Positions 48,657-58,159 of a DNA stretch of 64,000 nt are shown piece after piece (the stretch's first letter is position 1; every line of letters begins with the position of its first letter). The notes below the pieces were generated by a model, which ran no database searches, was not told the origin of the DNA, and was given only the letters and a program-made list of their open reading frames with translations. Source of the DNA: Rhizobium sp. SSA_523 (GTDB lineage: Bacteria; Pseudomonadota; Alphaproteobacteria; Rhizobiales; Rhizobiaceae); NCBI RefSeq assembly GCF_030435705.1, contig NZ_CP129381.1, forward strand, positions 62,001 to 126,000. Reading direction: 5' to 3'. The translations under genes were made by a program, and so were the position numbers.

Positions 48657-49577
48657 TCAGCTGTCGAGGTAGGCTGCGTAAAGATCGGCAATGCGCTGCG
48701 TAACCGGACCCGGCTGCCCGTTGCCGACCATGCGGCCGTCGATCTTCGTCACAGGCGTGATACCTCCCAGCGTTCCGGTGACGAATGCTTCAGACGCCGC
48801 ATAGACCTCCGCCAGTGTGAAGTCCTTCTCGCGCACCACATAGCCCGCATCTGCGTATAGCTTGATGACCTTCTTGCGGGTAATGCCGTTGAAATTAAAC
48901 CGGCCTGTCGAAGTCCACACTTCCTCGTTCCGAATGATGAAAAAATTGGTCGAGTTGCAGCTGGCGACAAAGCCGTGAGGATCCAGCATCAGGGCCTCGT
49001 CGGCACCGCAATTGATCGCCTGGATCAATGCATGGATGAAATTGAGCCGGCTGTGGGAGTTGAGGCGAAGATCGAAGACATCCGGCGTGCTGCAGCGCAC
49101 GGTCGATGTCATCAGCGTCAGTCCCCTGGATTTGGATTCGGGCTTCGGCACCTTGAACTCCGCCACGATGACGATCGTCGCCTGTCCAAGGGCAAAGCGC
49201 GGATCCTGGTTCGGCGTCTTCTTCTTGCCGCGCGTCACCATCAGGCGGGCATGAGCGCCGTCCGTCATGTCGTTCTTGCGGAACGTCTGCCACAAGGCCT
49301 CGGTGAGGTCCGTGCGGCTCATGCCGATATCGAGCTGGATCGAGTTTGCGCCTTCGTAGAGCCGGTCCAGATGCTCCTCCAGCGCAATGATCTTGCCCTT
49401 TACCAGCCGAACCCCTTCCCAGACGCCATCGCCGAGGACAAAGCCGGCGTCGAAGACGGAGACTTTCGCCTCGTCGCGCTTGAAGAATTCACCGTTCAGG
49501 TAGATGAGGACCTCGTCATTGCGGTGGTCGGCGACATAGCCCTGGGAGCTCGTATTGCTGGCGGCAACTGTGTTCAT
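48657..49577 (-). CDS. Class IV aminotransferase-fold protein lacking the canonical PLP lysine
   Basis: 306 residues with the fold-type IV layout: LIYLNGEFFKRDEAKVSVFD, GDGVWEGVR, HLDRLYEGA, GADEALMLDPHGFVASCNSTNFF and NGITRKKVIKLYADAG. Aligned without gaps to D-amino acid transaminase and aminodeoxychorismate lyase, the Schiff-base Lys position is Asn173 (in LRLNSHSRLN) and the PLP-N1 Glu is Ser206. It may be a non-PLP derivative or use another lysine. Last gene of the amino acid transport operon. Confidence 0.8.
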   Translation of the reverse strand: MNTVAASNTSSQGYVADHRNDEVLIYLNGEFFKRDEAKVSVFDAGFVLGDGVWEGVRLVKGKIIALEEHLDRLYEGANSIQLDIGMSRTDLTEALWQTFRKNDMTDGAHARLMVTRGKKKTPNQDPRFALGQATIVIVAEFKVPKPESKSRGLTLMTSTVRCSTPDVFDLRLNSHSRLNFIHALIQAINCGADEALMLDPHGFVASCNSTNFFIIRNEEVWTSTGRFNFNGITRKKVIKLYADAGYVVREKDFTLAEVYAASEAFVTGTLGGITPVTKIDGRMVGNGQPGPVTQRIADLYAAYLDS

Positions 49578-49610
49578 CTTGATTGTCCTTGGAATGTGAG
49601 TTGGCCGAAT

Positions 49611-50387
49611 TCAGAAGCCGAATTCGGTAAAGCGTTCGAGAAAGGCGCGCGTACGTTCCTGCTGCGGGTTCTTCAGAACCTCGTCGGGCGTACCGACCTC
49701 GTGAAACACGCCGTCCGCCAGAAAGATTACTTTCGTGGCGAAGTGGTAGGCAAAGCCGAGCTCATGCGTCACGAGAAGCATCGTCCGGCCCTCGTCAGCC
49801 AGCTTGCGAATGACCCGCAATACCTCGCCGACCAGTTCCGGATCGAGCGAGGAGGTCGGCTCGTCGAACAGCAGGATCTCCGGCTCCATCGCGAGCGCGC
49901 GCGCAATGGCGACGCGCTGTTGCTGGCCGCCGGAAAGTCTGCCGGGATAGGCGTCGAGCTTTCTTTCAAGACCCACCTTTTCCAGCTCGCGCTCGGCTCT
50001 TTCGCGAGCAAGCGCGCGCTTCATGCCTTTCACCGTCAGCAATCCTTCCATGACATTCTCCAGAACCGTCATGTGCGGAAAGAGGTTGAACTGCTGGAAC
50101 ACCATTCCGACACGTTCGCGCACCGCGCATAATTCGGCTTCCGGATAGCGGCGGGCGCCGGTGCGACCGGCCGGCTTGCCGATCTCCTTGCCATCGAGCG
50201 CTACCGTGCCGGCGCTCGGCATTTCCATGAAGTTCAGGCAGCGCAGGAAGGTGCTCTTGCCGGAGCCGCTGCCGCCGATGATGGCGATGCGCTCTCCGGC
50301 TGCGACCGAGAAATCGATCCCCTTGAGCACATGCAGGTCGCCGAAGTGCTTGTGTAGATCGGTGACCCGAAGAATGGGTTCATGCAT
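49611..50387 (-). CDS. Polar amino acid ABC transporter ATP-binding protein (GlnQ/HisP type)
   Basis: 258 residues from the ATG at 50387, preceded by AAGGAG. Walker [11 protein letters not shown]-loop [17 protein letters not shown], signature [14 protein letters not shown], Walker [17 protein letters not shown] and the C-terminal FLERFTEF. A longer frame starts in the MITE-like element and is not real. It was originally 12 bases from the permease stop. Confidence 0.92.
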   Translation of the reverse strand: MHEPILRVTDLHKHFGDLHVLKGIDFSVAAGERIAIIGGSGSGKSTFLRCLNFMEMPSAGTVALDGKEIGKPAGRTGARRYPEAELCAVRERVGMVFQQFNLFPHMTVLENVMEGLLTVKGMKRALARERAERELEKVGLERKLDAYPGRLSGGQQQRVAIARALAMEPEILLFDEPTSSLDPELVGEVLRVIRKLADEGRTMLLVTHELGFAYHFATKVIFLADGVFHEVGTPDEVLKNPQQERTRAFLERFTEFGF

Positions 50388-50403
50388 TGCGTTAATCTCC
50401 TTA

Positions 50404-50670
50404 GGGTCAAAACTCAATCAGGATTTGGAGCGTGGTATGAGAGAAAATCGTTCAGTTCGAGGAGCGAAGCCGCCGGTGGATCCAATATCCATCAAGACTT
50501 CGCGACGTGGAAATGGGCGATTTTCGCCATATCCCTACGGGACGCGGCGGATTTTGCCTGCGAAGGCGTCGAACAGTCTTTGTGGAGTTTTGCTCCACGG
50601 CAGCCTCTTCTCCTATTCGCAACACAAAATCCACTCGCGCCACGCCCGAAACCTGATTGAGTTTTGACCC
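50404..50670. mobile_element. MITE-like element, 267 bases, TA target duplication
   Basis: Terminal inverted repeats begin GGGTCAAAACTCAATCAGG (19 bases perfect at 50404-50422 and complementary at 50652-50670), extending imperfectly to about 31 bases. It is flanked by TA at 50402-50403 and 50671-50672. No transposase frame fits inside. Two internal hairpins are visible (GTGGAG/CTCCAC near 50580-50596 and GGCGA/TCGCC near 50517-50529). TA targets and this size fit a non-autonomous relative of IS630/mariner elements. Confidence 0.85.
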
Positions 50671-51335
50671 TAAGCCTTCTCTGCCATGCGCCGCTCGAGG
50701 CGGGCGGAGAGCCAGGTGCCGGGATAGATGAGGACGAAGTAGATGAAGGCGACCGTCGTGAGGATTTCGAGCGGGCGGTAATAGGTGGAACTCAGCAATC
50801 TTGCCTGGTACATCAGCTCATGCACCGACAGCACCGAAGCGAGAGACGACATCTTCGCGACCTCGATGGCGCGGTTCGTGAAGGCCGGCAGCATTCGCTT
50901 CAGGACCTGCGGCAGGATGATGCGCCGCAGGATCATCGATCGGCGCATGCCGAGCGCGCGTGCTCCTTCCCATTGACCCTGGGCGATGGACTGGATGCCG
51001 CCGCGGAAAATTTCCGCGGAATAGGCGGAGGTGTTGAGGGTCAGGCCGAGCAGAGCGGCAGTGAACGGCGAAAGCTGGACGCCGATGATGATCGGGAATG
51101 CGTAAAAGAACCAGATCAACTGGATCAGGACGGGCGTGTCTCTGAAAAGTTCGATGTAGAGAAGGCTCGGCACTCTCAAGGCTGGCGATTTTGAGATACG
51201 GGCCAGCGCGAGGATGAGGCCCGCGAAAAGCCCGATGAGGATGCTGGGAATCCAGAGCTGCACCGTCACCAGCAATCCCCGCAGCAGGACCGGCAGGCTG
51301 CGGAGCAGAAGGTCGAAATCGATCTCATAGGTCAT
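50670..51335 (-). CDS. Polar amino acid ABC transporter permease (second)
   Basis: 221 residues from the ATG at 51335 with GAGGAGG upstream; a longer frame to 51650 is out of the real gene's phase with its neighbour. Motifs include WIPSILIGLFAGLILALARI, FRDTPVLIQLIWFFYAF and EGARALGMRRSMILRRIILP. Same length as the next permease gene. Its stop codon TAG is made partly by the inserted element. Confidence 0.9.
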   Translation of the reverse strand: MTYEIDFDLLLRSLPVLLRGLLVTVQLWIPSILIGLFAGLILALARISKSPALRVPSLLYIELFRDTPVLIQLIWFFYAFPIIIGVQLSPFTAALLGLTLNTSAYSAEIFRGGIQSIAQGQWEGARALGMRRSMILRRIILPQVLKRMLPAFTNRAIEVAKMSSLASVLSVHELMYQARLLSSTYYRPLEILTTVAFIYFVLIYPGTWLSARLERRMAEKA

Positions 51336-51346
51336 GGCGGTCCTCC

Positions 51347-52012
51347 TCAGCGATAGGCCGTCAGGCGCGCTTCGGCGAACCGGGCAAGAGTGCTGGCTGT
51401 GACGAGAAGGACGACGTACATGAGAGCAATGGTCGTGTAGACTTCGAGCGGCCGGAATGTGGCGCTGTTGACCAGCATGGCCTGGTAGAGGAGGTCGGCA
51501 TAGGCCAGCGTCGAGGCGAGCGCGGTCGTCTTGGTGAGTTCGAAGGAACGCTCGACGAAAGGCGCGAACATGCGGGCCATCGCCTGGGGAAGAATGACCC
51601 GCCGCATCAGCTGCGCATGCCGCATGCCGAGCGCTCGCGCGCCTTCCCACTGTCCCTTTTCGATGGAGACGATACCGCCGCGAAACACTTCCGCATAGAA
51701 GGCGCCGGACTGGGTGGACAATGCCAGGACCGCCGCGACAAAGGGATCGAGGCTAATATTGGCCACGACCGGCAGCGCATAATAGAACCAGAAGAAATGG
51801 ATGATGGGCGGCGTATTGCGGTAGAACTCGATGAAGGCCGTGGCGGGTGCGGACAGAAGCTTGCGTGGCGACAGCTTCAGAAATGCCAGCAGCAGACCGA
51901 CAATCACGCCAAATACGATGGATATGCCGGCAATCTTGACCGTGTTGATGAGCCCGGTCAGCAAGAGGTCCCAGCGAGACCATACCCCGGAAAAGTCCCA
52001 GTCATAGCTCAT
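51347..52012 (-). CDS. Polar amino acid ABC transporter permease (first)
   Basis: 221 residues. Motifs ISIVFGVIVGLLLAFLKL, FYRNTPPIIHFFWFYYALP, GALGMRHAQLMRRVILPQAM in the family form (ARALGMRHAQLMRRVILPQ). Clear homologue of the gene at 50670; together they make a heterodimeric channel for a polar amino acid. Confidence 0.91.
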   Translation of the reverse strand: MSYDWDFSGVWSRWDLLLTGLINTVKIAGISIVFGVIVGLLLAFLKLSPRKLLSAPATAFIEFYRNTPPIIHFFWFYYALPVVANISLDPFVAAVLALSTQSGAFYAEVFRGGIVSIEKGQWEGARALGMRHAQLMRRVILPQAMARMFAPFVERSFELTKTTALASTLAYADLLYQAMLVNSATFRPLEVYTTIALMYVVLLVTASTLARFAEARLTAYR

Positions 52013-52126
52013 GAAGCGAGTGACCCTTTGAGGTGAGGAGCGCCGAGATCACCGGGCGGATGCTCCCGGTGATCCGTGCAGTGGCGATCGGTCGACAGAA
52101 GCCTCCCGCCGCCCGCTCGCTTGATG

Positions 52127-52960
52127 TTATTGCCAGGCTTCCTTCACGAGACCTGGAATGCCGGTCGGATCGATGCTCTTCGATTTCAGGTAGCCATTGA
52201 AAATCTGATCCGGCACGCCGGCTTTGTAGAGCTCGGCAAATTGCTCGCTGACCCAGGTGCGGAAGGCCGGATCGCTCTGCTTGCGCAGGCCCGCACTTGT
52301 CGGCACGGGATTGACCGGTGTCGGCAGGATGACCTTGCCGAGCTTCAGTCGGGAATATTGCACGACGAGAGCCGGATGGAACTGCACCACGACATCCACC
52401 CGCTTTGCGGCAAAGGCGGCTATTGCTTCATCATTGTTGGAAAAACGGTTGATCTCGGCATTCTTGGCCATTGCCGTGATGTTCTTGTCCAGCGAGGTGC
52501 CAAGCGTGACGCCGATGCGTGTGCCTTGCTTGTCCAGCTCTTCCCAGGTTTTGACTGGCGAGTCTGCAGCGACCAGGGCGCCCATCGCATAGTAGAAGAG
52601 CGGCGCTTCCGGAAAGTCGATGGCTTTGCGGCGCTCTTCCGTCGGGTCGAGTACGAACATCAGATCGATCTGGTCTGCCTGAAGGGCGGCAACCGCATTG
52701 GCCCAGGTCGTCTCGACCGGCACAAGCGTCGCGCCGAGGTTGGCGGCCAGTTTCTCGCCCATGGCAACGCCGACACCGGTCCATTTTTCCGTCATCGGAT
52801 CTTTGAAGAACCAGGGCTCTGCCGATGTCACGCCAATGCGGAGCTGCTTGTCTTGCTTGATACGGTCAAGCGTCGAGGCGTCCTGGGAGAAACTTGGCGC
52901 CGCAAGGCTCAGGAGTGCCAAAGTGGTTGCGGCCATGATTGTTCTGCGTGTCGTTTTCAC
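52127..52960 (-). CDS. Polar amino acid ABC transporter substrate-binding protein, probable GTG start
   Basis: 277 residues from a GTG at 52960, preceded by AGAGGAA at six bases; the longer frame to 53293 lies inside the GntR gene. Signal peptide TIMAATTLALLSLAAPSFS. Family-3 features: LDRIKQDKQLRIGVTSAEPW, VGVAMGEKLAANLGATLVPV and a DLMFVLDPTEERRKAI loop. Confidence 0.9.
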   Translation of the reverse strand: MKTTRRTIMAATTLALLSLAAPSFSQDASTLDRIKQDKQLRIGVTSAEPWFFKDPMTEKWTGVGVAMGEKLAANLGATLVPVETTWANAVAALQADQIDLMFVLDPTEERRKAIDFPEAPLFYYAMGALVAADSPVKTWEELDKQGTRIGVTLGTSLDKNITAMAKNAEINRFSNNDEAIAAFAAKRVDVVVQFHPALVVQYSRLKLGKVILPTPVNPVPTSAGLRKQSDPAFRTWVSEQFAELYKAGVPDQIFNGYLKSKSIDPTGIPGLVKEAWQ

Positions 52961-52977
52961 GTGTTCTTCCTCTGAGC

Positions 52978-53769
52978 TTAACCTGATCTCGGCCTTTGCG
53001 GCTCTTGTTGTTTGATTGTCTGCGGGTTCTGGTTCCGTGCGCTGGCGGCATTCGTCGCGCTCGCTATGTCTGAGACCTTGGCCGCGCCGTCCTGTAGCGA
53101 CAGAAGAAAGTCTTCCGTCTGCTGTCCGCCGCGCGCCATATGCGAGCGAATCTCGCTGCGCATGGCGTCCAGGCTCTCTCCCAGCGCATTGTCGACATAG
53201 CTGTCGTGCCCGTCCCGCCGGGGGCCGCGAATGCCATGCGCCCGGTGGTGCGAGGCCCAGTAAAGTTGCAGGCGACCCCGAATGCTCTCCCACATCTTCT
53301 GCAGGATCTTGTGGCCGGATACTTCGTAGACAAAGCCATGCAGGCGCAGTTCGGCATCGATGGAGGCGATGTCATCGCCAAGATCAATACAGCGCGTCAG
53401 GTTCGCCTGACAGGAGAGGAGGCCTTCCCTGAAGGCGCCATCCCGCCTTTCCCAGACCTGTTCGAAGGCGAAAATTTCGAGATTTACCCGCATGGAATAG
53501 ATCTCGCGGACGTCTTCGACGGAGAGATCCACGACATGGGTCCCCGTATAGGGGATTGTCACGAGCAGGCCTTCGTCAATGAGCTGGCGCATGGCCTCCC
53601 GCAGCGGACCGCGGCTGACGCCGAACTGCTCGGCAAGGCTCTGCTCCGTGACCTGCGTGCCCGGCAGGATCTCCCCCTGGAGAATGGCGCTCCTCAAGCC
53701 TTCTGCGATATGGGCGCGGAAGGTCGCTTTCGGGATCCGCAGGAAGCCGCCTTTCGCCTGAACGCTCAC
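52978..53769 (-). CDS. GntR family regulator (FadR/FCD subfamily), probable GTG start
   Basis: 263 residues from a GTG at 53769 with AGGAG six bases upstream (MSVQAKGG). HTH VTEQSLAEQFGVSRGPLREAM and FCD domain from about residue 90 (LRLHGFVYEVSGHKILQKMW). First gene of the amino acid transport operon. A TTG at 53802 would place the start inside the palindrome 53791-53804. Confidence 0.9.
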   Translation of the reverse strand: MSVQAKGGFLRIPKATFRAHIAEGLRSAILQGEILPGTQVTEQSLAEQFGVSRGPLREAMRQLIDEGLLVTIPYTGTHVVDLSVEDVREIYSMRVNLEIFAFEQVWERRDGAFREGLLSCQANLTRCIDLGDDIASIDAELRLHGFVYEVSGHKILQKMWESIRGRLQLYWASHHRAHGIRGPRRDGHDSYVDNALGESLDAMRSEIRSHMARGGQQTEDFLLSLQDGAAKVSDIASATNAASARNQNPQTIKQQEPQRPRSG

Positions 53770-53790
53770 AATCCGCTCCTGTCCATCATC

Positions 53791-53804
53791 GATTGTCAAC
53801 AATC
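53791..53804. promoter_or_regulatory. Candidate GntR operator
   Basis: Inverted repeat GATTGTCAACAATC, 21 bases upstream of the preferred GTG start. TTGT-N-ACAA-like symmetry is common for FCD regulators, and the position suggests autorepression of the whole operon. Confidence 0.6.
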
Positions 53805-53892
53805 AATCATGTGACCGGGTGGTCGTCAAGCGGTTTGCGCTAGGACCTTCCGGTCGGTCGAGCCACTGCGATTAAGAAAAGCGGGCGAGTGA

Positions 53893-55158
53893 TCAGGATA
53901 CGAAAATGGCCCGGAAGTCGTTCACATTGGTCAGGGTCGGGCCTGTCCGGACGAGGTCGTCCAGCCGATCGAAGAGACTGTAGCTGTCATGCGCTGCCAG
54001 ATAGGCCTGTGGATCGAGGCCGAGATCTAAGGATCGCTGCAATGTGTCAGGTGTGATGAAGGCGCCGGCGGCATCCTCGGTGCCGTCAATCCCGTCTGTA
54101 TCGCCCGAAAAGCCCCAGATTCCGTCATGGCCCTTCAGAGCTAAGGCAAGGCTGAGGAGAAATTCCGTATTGCGCCCGCCGCGACCGGCGCGGCGACCAA
54201 GCGTGACGGTGGTTTCGCCGCCTGACAGGAGAACGGCTGGACCATTGACGGGAAGGCCATGCTTTCGTGCGGAGCGGGCAATGCCGCTCATGACGATACC
54301 CATCTCGCGCGCTTCGCCCTCCAGTGCATCTCCGAGGATCAGCGTGTTCACCCCGGCGGCGCGGGCGATGCGGGCCGCCGCAGCCAGTGCCAGGGACGGC
54401 GCCGCGACGATCCGTACCTCGGTTAAGATGTCGTCCGGTTTCGGCGTTTCCTTGCCCTCGTCAAGCACGGCTTCGGCGGACTTCGGCAAGCGGATATGCC
54501 GCCGCGCGATGATCTGCCGAACCATTTCGATCGTCGAGTGATCGGCAACCGTCGGACCGGATGCGATATCGGAAGGGTCGTCGCCCGGTACGTCCGAGAT
54601 GACGAGTGAGACGAGCCGGGCGGGCCGTGCGGCCAATGCAAGCTGACCGCCTTTGAGCCGCGACAAATGCTTGCGGACTGCATTCATGTCGCGGATGGTC
54701 GCGCCGCTCTTTAAAAGTTGTTCATTGATGTCCTGCTTCTCGGCGAGGGTCATCGCGCCGGCAGGAAGCACCATGAGAGAAGAGCCGCCCCCGGAGATCA
54801 TCGCAATGACCAGATCATCTTCCGTCAAGCCCTGAACCGCCTGCAGAATGCGACGTCCTGCCTCAAGGCTCCTGTCATCCGGCACCGGGTGAGCCGCCTC
54901 AATGATCTCGATGCGGCCGGCCGCCACGCCATGTCCGTAGCGGGTGACTACAACGCCGGAGACATCGACATCGGGCCATGCGGTGTCCAGCGCCGCGGCC
55001 ATGGCAGCAGAGGCTTTTCCCGCTCCGATCACCACGCATCTGCCGATCGGCTTTTCCGGCAGATTGCGCAGCACTGCCGCGGAGGGTGCCGAACTCTGGA
55101 TTGCGGCATCGAACATCTGGCGCAAGAGGCGGCGGACGGTCTCATCATTCCAATGCAT
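53893..55158 (-). CDS. Glycerate 2-kinase (MOFRL family, TtuD/GckA-like)
   Basis: 421 residues. Family signatures are RCVVIGAGKASAAMAAAL, IISGGGSS-type AMISGGGSSLMVLP, MNAVRKHLSRLKGGQLA and the C-terminal MOFRL region with LLSGGETTVTLGRRAGRGGRN (in part). Phosphorylates glycerate with ATP to 2-phosphoglycerate for lower glycolysis. It closes the sugar-acid module and would consume glycerate formed from tartronate semialdehyde after aldol cleavage. Confidence 0.9.
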   Translation of the reverse strand: MHWNDETVRRLLRQMFDAAIQSSAPSAAVLRNLPEKPIGRCVVIGAGKASAAMAAALDTAWPDVDVSGVVVTRYGHGVAAGRIEIIEAAHPVPDDRSLEAGRRILQAVQGLTEDDLVIAMISGGGSSLMVLPAGAMTLAEKQDINEQLLKSGATIRDMNAVRKHLSRLKGGQLALAARPARLVSLVISDVPGDDPSDIASGPTVADHSTIEMVRQIIARRHIRLPKSAEAVLDEGKETPKPDDILTEVRIVAAPSLALAAAARIARAAGVNTLILGDALEGEAREMGIVMSGIARSARKHGLPVNGPAVLLSGGETTVTLGRRAGRGGRNTEFLLSLALALKGHDGIWGFSGDTDGIDGTEDAAGAFITPDTLQRSLDLGLDPQAYLAAHDSYSLFDRLDDLVRTGPTLTNVNDFRAIFVS

Positions 55159-55288
55159 TGCGAATAGTCTCGTTGGGTCGTCAAAGCAGTGATCTGCGGC
55201 GTCTGGACCTGCCTTGGCTTTGCATCGACGCCCGGTCTTTTCGATCTGGCGACGGCGAAGTCTGGCAAAGGCAAGCCTCGGGCCAAGG

Positions 55289-56371
55289 TCAGACGGAAAG
55301 CCTTCGGCCGTTCTCGGTCGCTTCGAAGAACTGGACCTTGTCTTGTTGCGGGCGAAGCCAGATCGTCTCTCCGGGCCTCAGCCGAGACCTTTCCTTGACG
55401 ACAACGGAGAGGCGTGTGCCGCAAGCCGAAGCGATGACAACGGTTTCCGGACCGGTTGCTTCGACAACCGAGACCGTCGCGGGAAAGGCCATGGCGCTGT
55501 CCTGGGGCACGATGGCCAGTTCTTCCGGCCGGATCGCCAGGACGACGTCGACATCCTTGGGGAGGTCAGGACGGAGAGGAAGCGGAATCCGCGTTCCGTC
55601 CGACGCGATGAAGGCCTGGCCTGCCGGCCGCTCCAACTGGCCCGCGACGAAGTTCATGGCCGGCGAGCCGATGAAGCCGGCAACGAAGCGGTTGGCCGGC
55701 CGGTCATAAAGATCGAGCGGGTGGCCCACCTGTTCGATATGGCCATCGCGCATGACGACGATCTTGTCGGCCATGGTCATCGCCTCGATCTGGTCGTGGG
55801 TCACATAGACCGTGGTCGCGCCGAGCCGCTGGTGCAGTTCCTTGATCTCCGCGCGCATCTGCACGCGCAGCTTGGCGTCAAGATTGGACAGAGGTTCGTC
55901 AAACAGGAATACTTGCGGATTGCGGACGATCGCCCGTCCCATGGCCACACGCTGGCGCTGGCCGCCGGATAGCTGTTTCGGCTTGCGATCCAGCAGCGGC
56001 TCGAGCCCGAGAATGGCGGCGGCATGTTCCACCGCGGTATCGATTTCGGCCTGCGGCTTTCCGGCAAGCTTCAGGGCGAAACTCATATTCTTGCGGACGG
56101 TCATATGCGGATAGAGGGCATAGGATTGGAACACCATGGCGATGTCGCGTTCCTTCGGCCGGACCGTATTGACCACCCGGCCGCCAATGCTGATCGTGCC
56201 GCCGGAAATTTCCTCAAGACCGGCGATCATCCGCAGCAAGGTGGATTTGCCGCAGCCGGACGGGCCGACGAGAACGACGAATTCTCCGTCCTCCACCGTC
56301 ATGTCCAGTTCATGCAGCGCCCGATAGGACCCGTATCGCTTTACCAGCTTGTTCAATTCAACTTGAGCCAA
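55289..56371 (-). CDS. Carbohydrate ABC transporter ATP-binding protein (UgpC/MalK type)
   Basis: 360 residues. Walker [10 protein letters not shown], signature [14 protein letters not shown], Walker [18 protein letters not shown]-loop [16 protein letters not shown], and a C-terminal regulatory OB domain with [10 protein letters not shown]. Serves the two permeases encoded upstream. Confidence 0.93.
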   Translation of the reverse strand: MAQVELNKLVKRYGSYRALHELDMTVEDGEFVVLVGPSGCGKSTLLRMIAGLEEISGGTISIGGRVVNTVRPKERDIAMVFQSYALYPHMTVRKNMSFALKLAGKPQAEIDTAVEHAAAILGLEPLLDRKPKQLSGGQRQRVAMGRAIVRNPQVFLFDEPLSNLDAKLRVQMRAEIKELHQRLGATTVYVTHDQIEAMTMADKIVVMRDGHIEQVGHPLDLYDRPANRFVAGFIGSPAMNFVAGQLERPAGQAFIASDGTRIPLPLRPDLPKDVDVVLAIRPEELAIVPQDSAMAFPATVSVVEATGPETVVIASACGTRLSVVVKERSRLRPGETIWLRPQQDKVQFFEATENGRRLSV

Positions 56372-56402
56372 AGGCCATTCCTCCCAGTATGATGAGCGTC
56401 CG

Positions 56403-57230
56403 TCAGCCCTTCGTTGCGCCGGACATGAGACCGCCGACGAACATGCGCTGCATCACCAGAAAGATGAGCGCGATGGGCACGGTCATGACGAAGGATGCCG
56501 CCATGACCGCACCCCAGTCGGTGTCGAATTCGGTCGAGAACTCCGCAAGGCCGATCGGCAGCGTCTTCATCTCCTTCTCGGTGGCGAAGGACAGCGCGAA
56601 GACGAATTCGTTCCAGGTGGCGACGAAGGAGTAGAGTGTGACGGCAATGATGCCGGGCGTGACGAGCGGCAGCGAGATGCGGAAAAGCACGCCGAGCTGG
56701 CTTGCACCATCGATGATCGCCGCGTCCTCCAATTCCTTCGGGATGCTGCGGAAATAGCCCGTCAGCATCCAGACGCTGAGCGGCAGCGTGAGAATGAGGT
56801 AGACAAGGATCAGGCCGAGATAGGTGTTGATCAGGCCCAGATAGTTGAGAACGATATAGAGCGGTACGATCACGGTGGCTGTCGGCAGAAGCTGTCCGAT
56901 CAGGACGAAGGCCAAAGCTGCGGAACGGCCGCGAAAGTCGAACCGGGCAAAGCCGTAGGCTGCGAAGATCGCAAAAACCAGCGCCAGGAAGGTGGAGCCC
57001 ACCGAGATGATCAGGCTGTTGACGAAATAACGGGGGATGTTCGATTCGAACAGGACATTGCGGAAGTTGTCGAGTGTCGGCGGCGATGGCAACCACTGCG
57101 GCGGTATGGTGTAGAGCTGCGACAGCGGTTTGAACGCCGAGACGGCCATCCAGAGAAAGGGGAAGACGGCGATCACGACCAGGATCAGGACGGGCAGGGC
57201 GATGAGAGCTGTACGGCGTCTGTCGCGCAT
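56403..57230 (-). CDS. Carbohydrate ABC transporter permease (MalG/UgpE type)
   Basis: 275 residues, six helices. EAA loop [22 protein letters not shown], preceded by [17 protein letters not shown]. Follows the MalF-type permease after three bases. C-terminus SGATKG is usual for the family. Confidence 0.92.
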   Translation of the reverse strand: MRDRRRTALIALPVLILVVIAVFPFLWMAVSAFKPLSQLYTIPPQWLPSPPTLDNFRNVLFESNIPRYFVNSLIISVGSTFLALVFAIFAAYGFARFDFRGRSAALAFVLIGQLLPTATVIVPLYIVLNYLGLINTYLGLILVYLILTLPLSVWMLTGYFRSIPKELEDAAIIDGASQLGVLFRISLPLVTPGIIAVTLYSFVATWNEFVFALSFATEKEMKTLPIGLAEFSTEFDTDWGAVMAASFVMTVPIALIFLVMQRMFVGGLMSGATKG

Positions 57231-57233
57231 GGG

Positions 57234-58094
57234 TCAGTCCTTTTCCTGCGCCGCGAAGACGCGCATGTAGAGTATGATGATGACGCAGATGAACAGGAAG
57301 TAGACGACCGACAGCGCGGCAGCGCGGTTGAACTCGAAATACTCGAAGGCCTGCACATAGATCTGGATGGGAAAGATCATCGACCGGTTGGCCGGCCCGC
57401 CGCCGGTGATGGAATAGATGATCGTGATGCCGTCCAGCGCCCAGATCGTGAGCAGCAAGGTGATGGAGACGAGCACCGGGCGCAGCTGCGGCAGCATGAT
57501 GTGCCAGATCTCGTGCCAGAAGCTGGCGCCGTCGACCCGCACCGCTTCATAAAGCTCCTCGGGCACGGATTGCAGGCCCGCCAGCACCATGACCGCGACG
57601 AAGGGAAACATCTTCCAGGCATTGACTGCAATCAGCGCCGGCATGACGGTATTGGGATTGGTCAGCCAGCCGATCGGTTCTGCGATGATCCCGACCTGCA
57701 TCAGCATGTAATTGATGATCCCGTAATCGGTGTGGAACATCCAGGCCCAGGTCATGGCGGCGACAATGCCCGGCACCACCCACGGGATCAGCATCAGCGA
57801 ACGCACCAGCGAGCGGCCGGCAAAAGTCTGGTTCAGCAGGATCCCGGCCAGAATGCCGAGAAGCAGCTGGAAGACCACCGAGCCGATCACATAATAGGCC
57901 GTGTTGAAGAGGATCAGCCTTGTCGAGGGCGCGCTGATGGCAATGTTGAAGTTGCGCATGCCGGCAAAGGCACCATTGGCATCCGTGACGCTGAGCTGCG
58001 CTGTGGAGACCATCGGATAGACGATCAGCGCGGCCAACAGCAGCATGGTCGGCAGGATGAACCAGATGCCGGGATTGATGTTTCGCAGTGTCAT
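57234..58094 (-). CDS. Carbohydrate ABC transporter permease (MalF/UgpA type)
   Basis: 286 residues from the ATG at 58094 (MTLRNINPGIWFILPTMLLL). The longer frame to 58142 would translate the GC hairpin 58113-58137 and is rejected. EAA loop PEELYEAVRVDGASFWHEIW. Forms a heterodimer with the MalG-type subunit. Confidence 0.9.
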   Translation of the reverse strand: MTLRNINPGIWFILPTMLLLAALIVYPMVSTAQLSVTDANGAFAGMRNFNIAISAPSTRLILFNTAYYVIGSVVFQLLLGILAGILLNQTFAGRSLVRSLMLIPWVVPGIVAAMTWAWMFHTDYGIINYMLMQVGIIAEPIGWLTNPNTVMPALIAVNAWKMFPFVAVMVLAGLQSVPEELYEAVRVDGASFWHEIWHIMLPQLRPVLVSITLLLTIWALDGITIIYSITGGGPANRSMIFPIQIYVQAFEYFEFNRAAALSVVYFLFICVIIILYMRVFAAQEKD

Positions 58095-58112
58095 GAGAAT
58101 GTCCGATGTTAT

Positions 58113-58137
58113 GCGCCCGGCCCCAGCGGCCGGGCGC
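58113..58137 (-). terminator. Intra-operon stem-loop after the binding-protein gene
   Basis: Perfect ten-base GC stem (GCGCCCGGCC and complement) with a five-base loop, 22 bases after the stop at 58160 and before the permease gene. Such hairpins commonly stabilise the binding-protein mRNA or attenuate into permease genes. Confidence 0.65.
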
Positions 58138-58159
58138 GCCACTCACCGTCCCGGGAGGA

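Noticed and set aside
50170..50700. Plus-strand frame running through the MITE-like element as a transposase remnant
   Set aside because: It continues as antisense of the ATPase gene, and the element between the inverted repeats has no DDE-type motif.
53769..53802. TTG start for the GntR gene at 53802
   Set aside because: It lies inside the palindrome 53791-53804 and lacks a ribosome site, whereas the GTG at 53769 has AGGAG at proper spacing.
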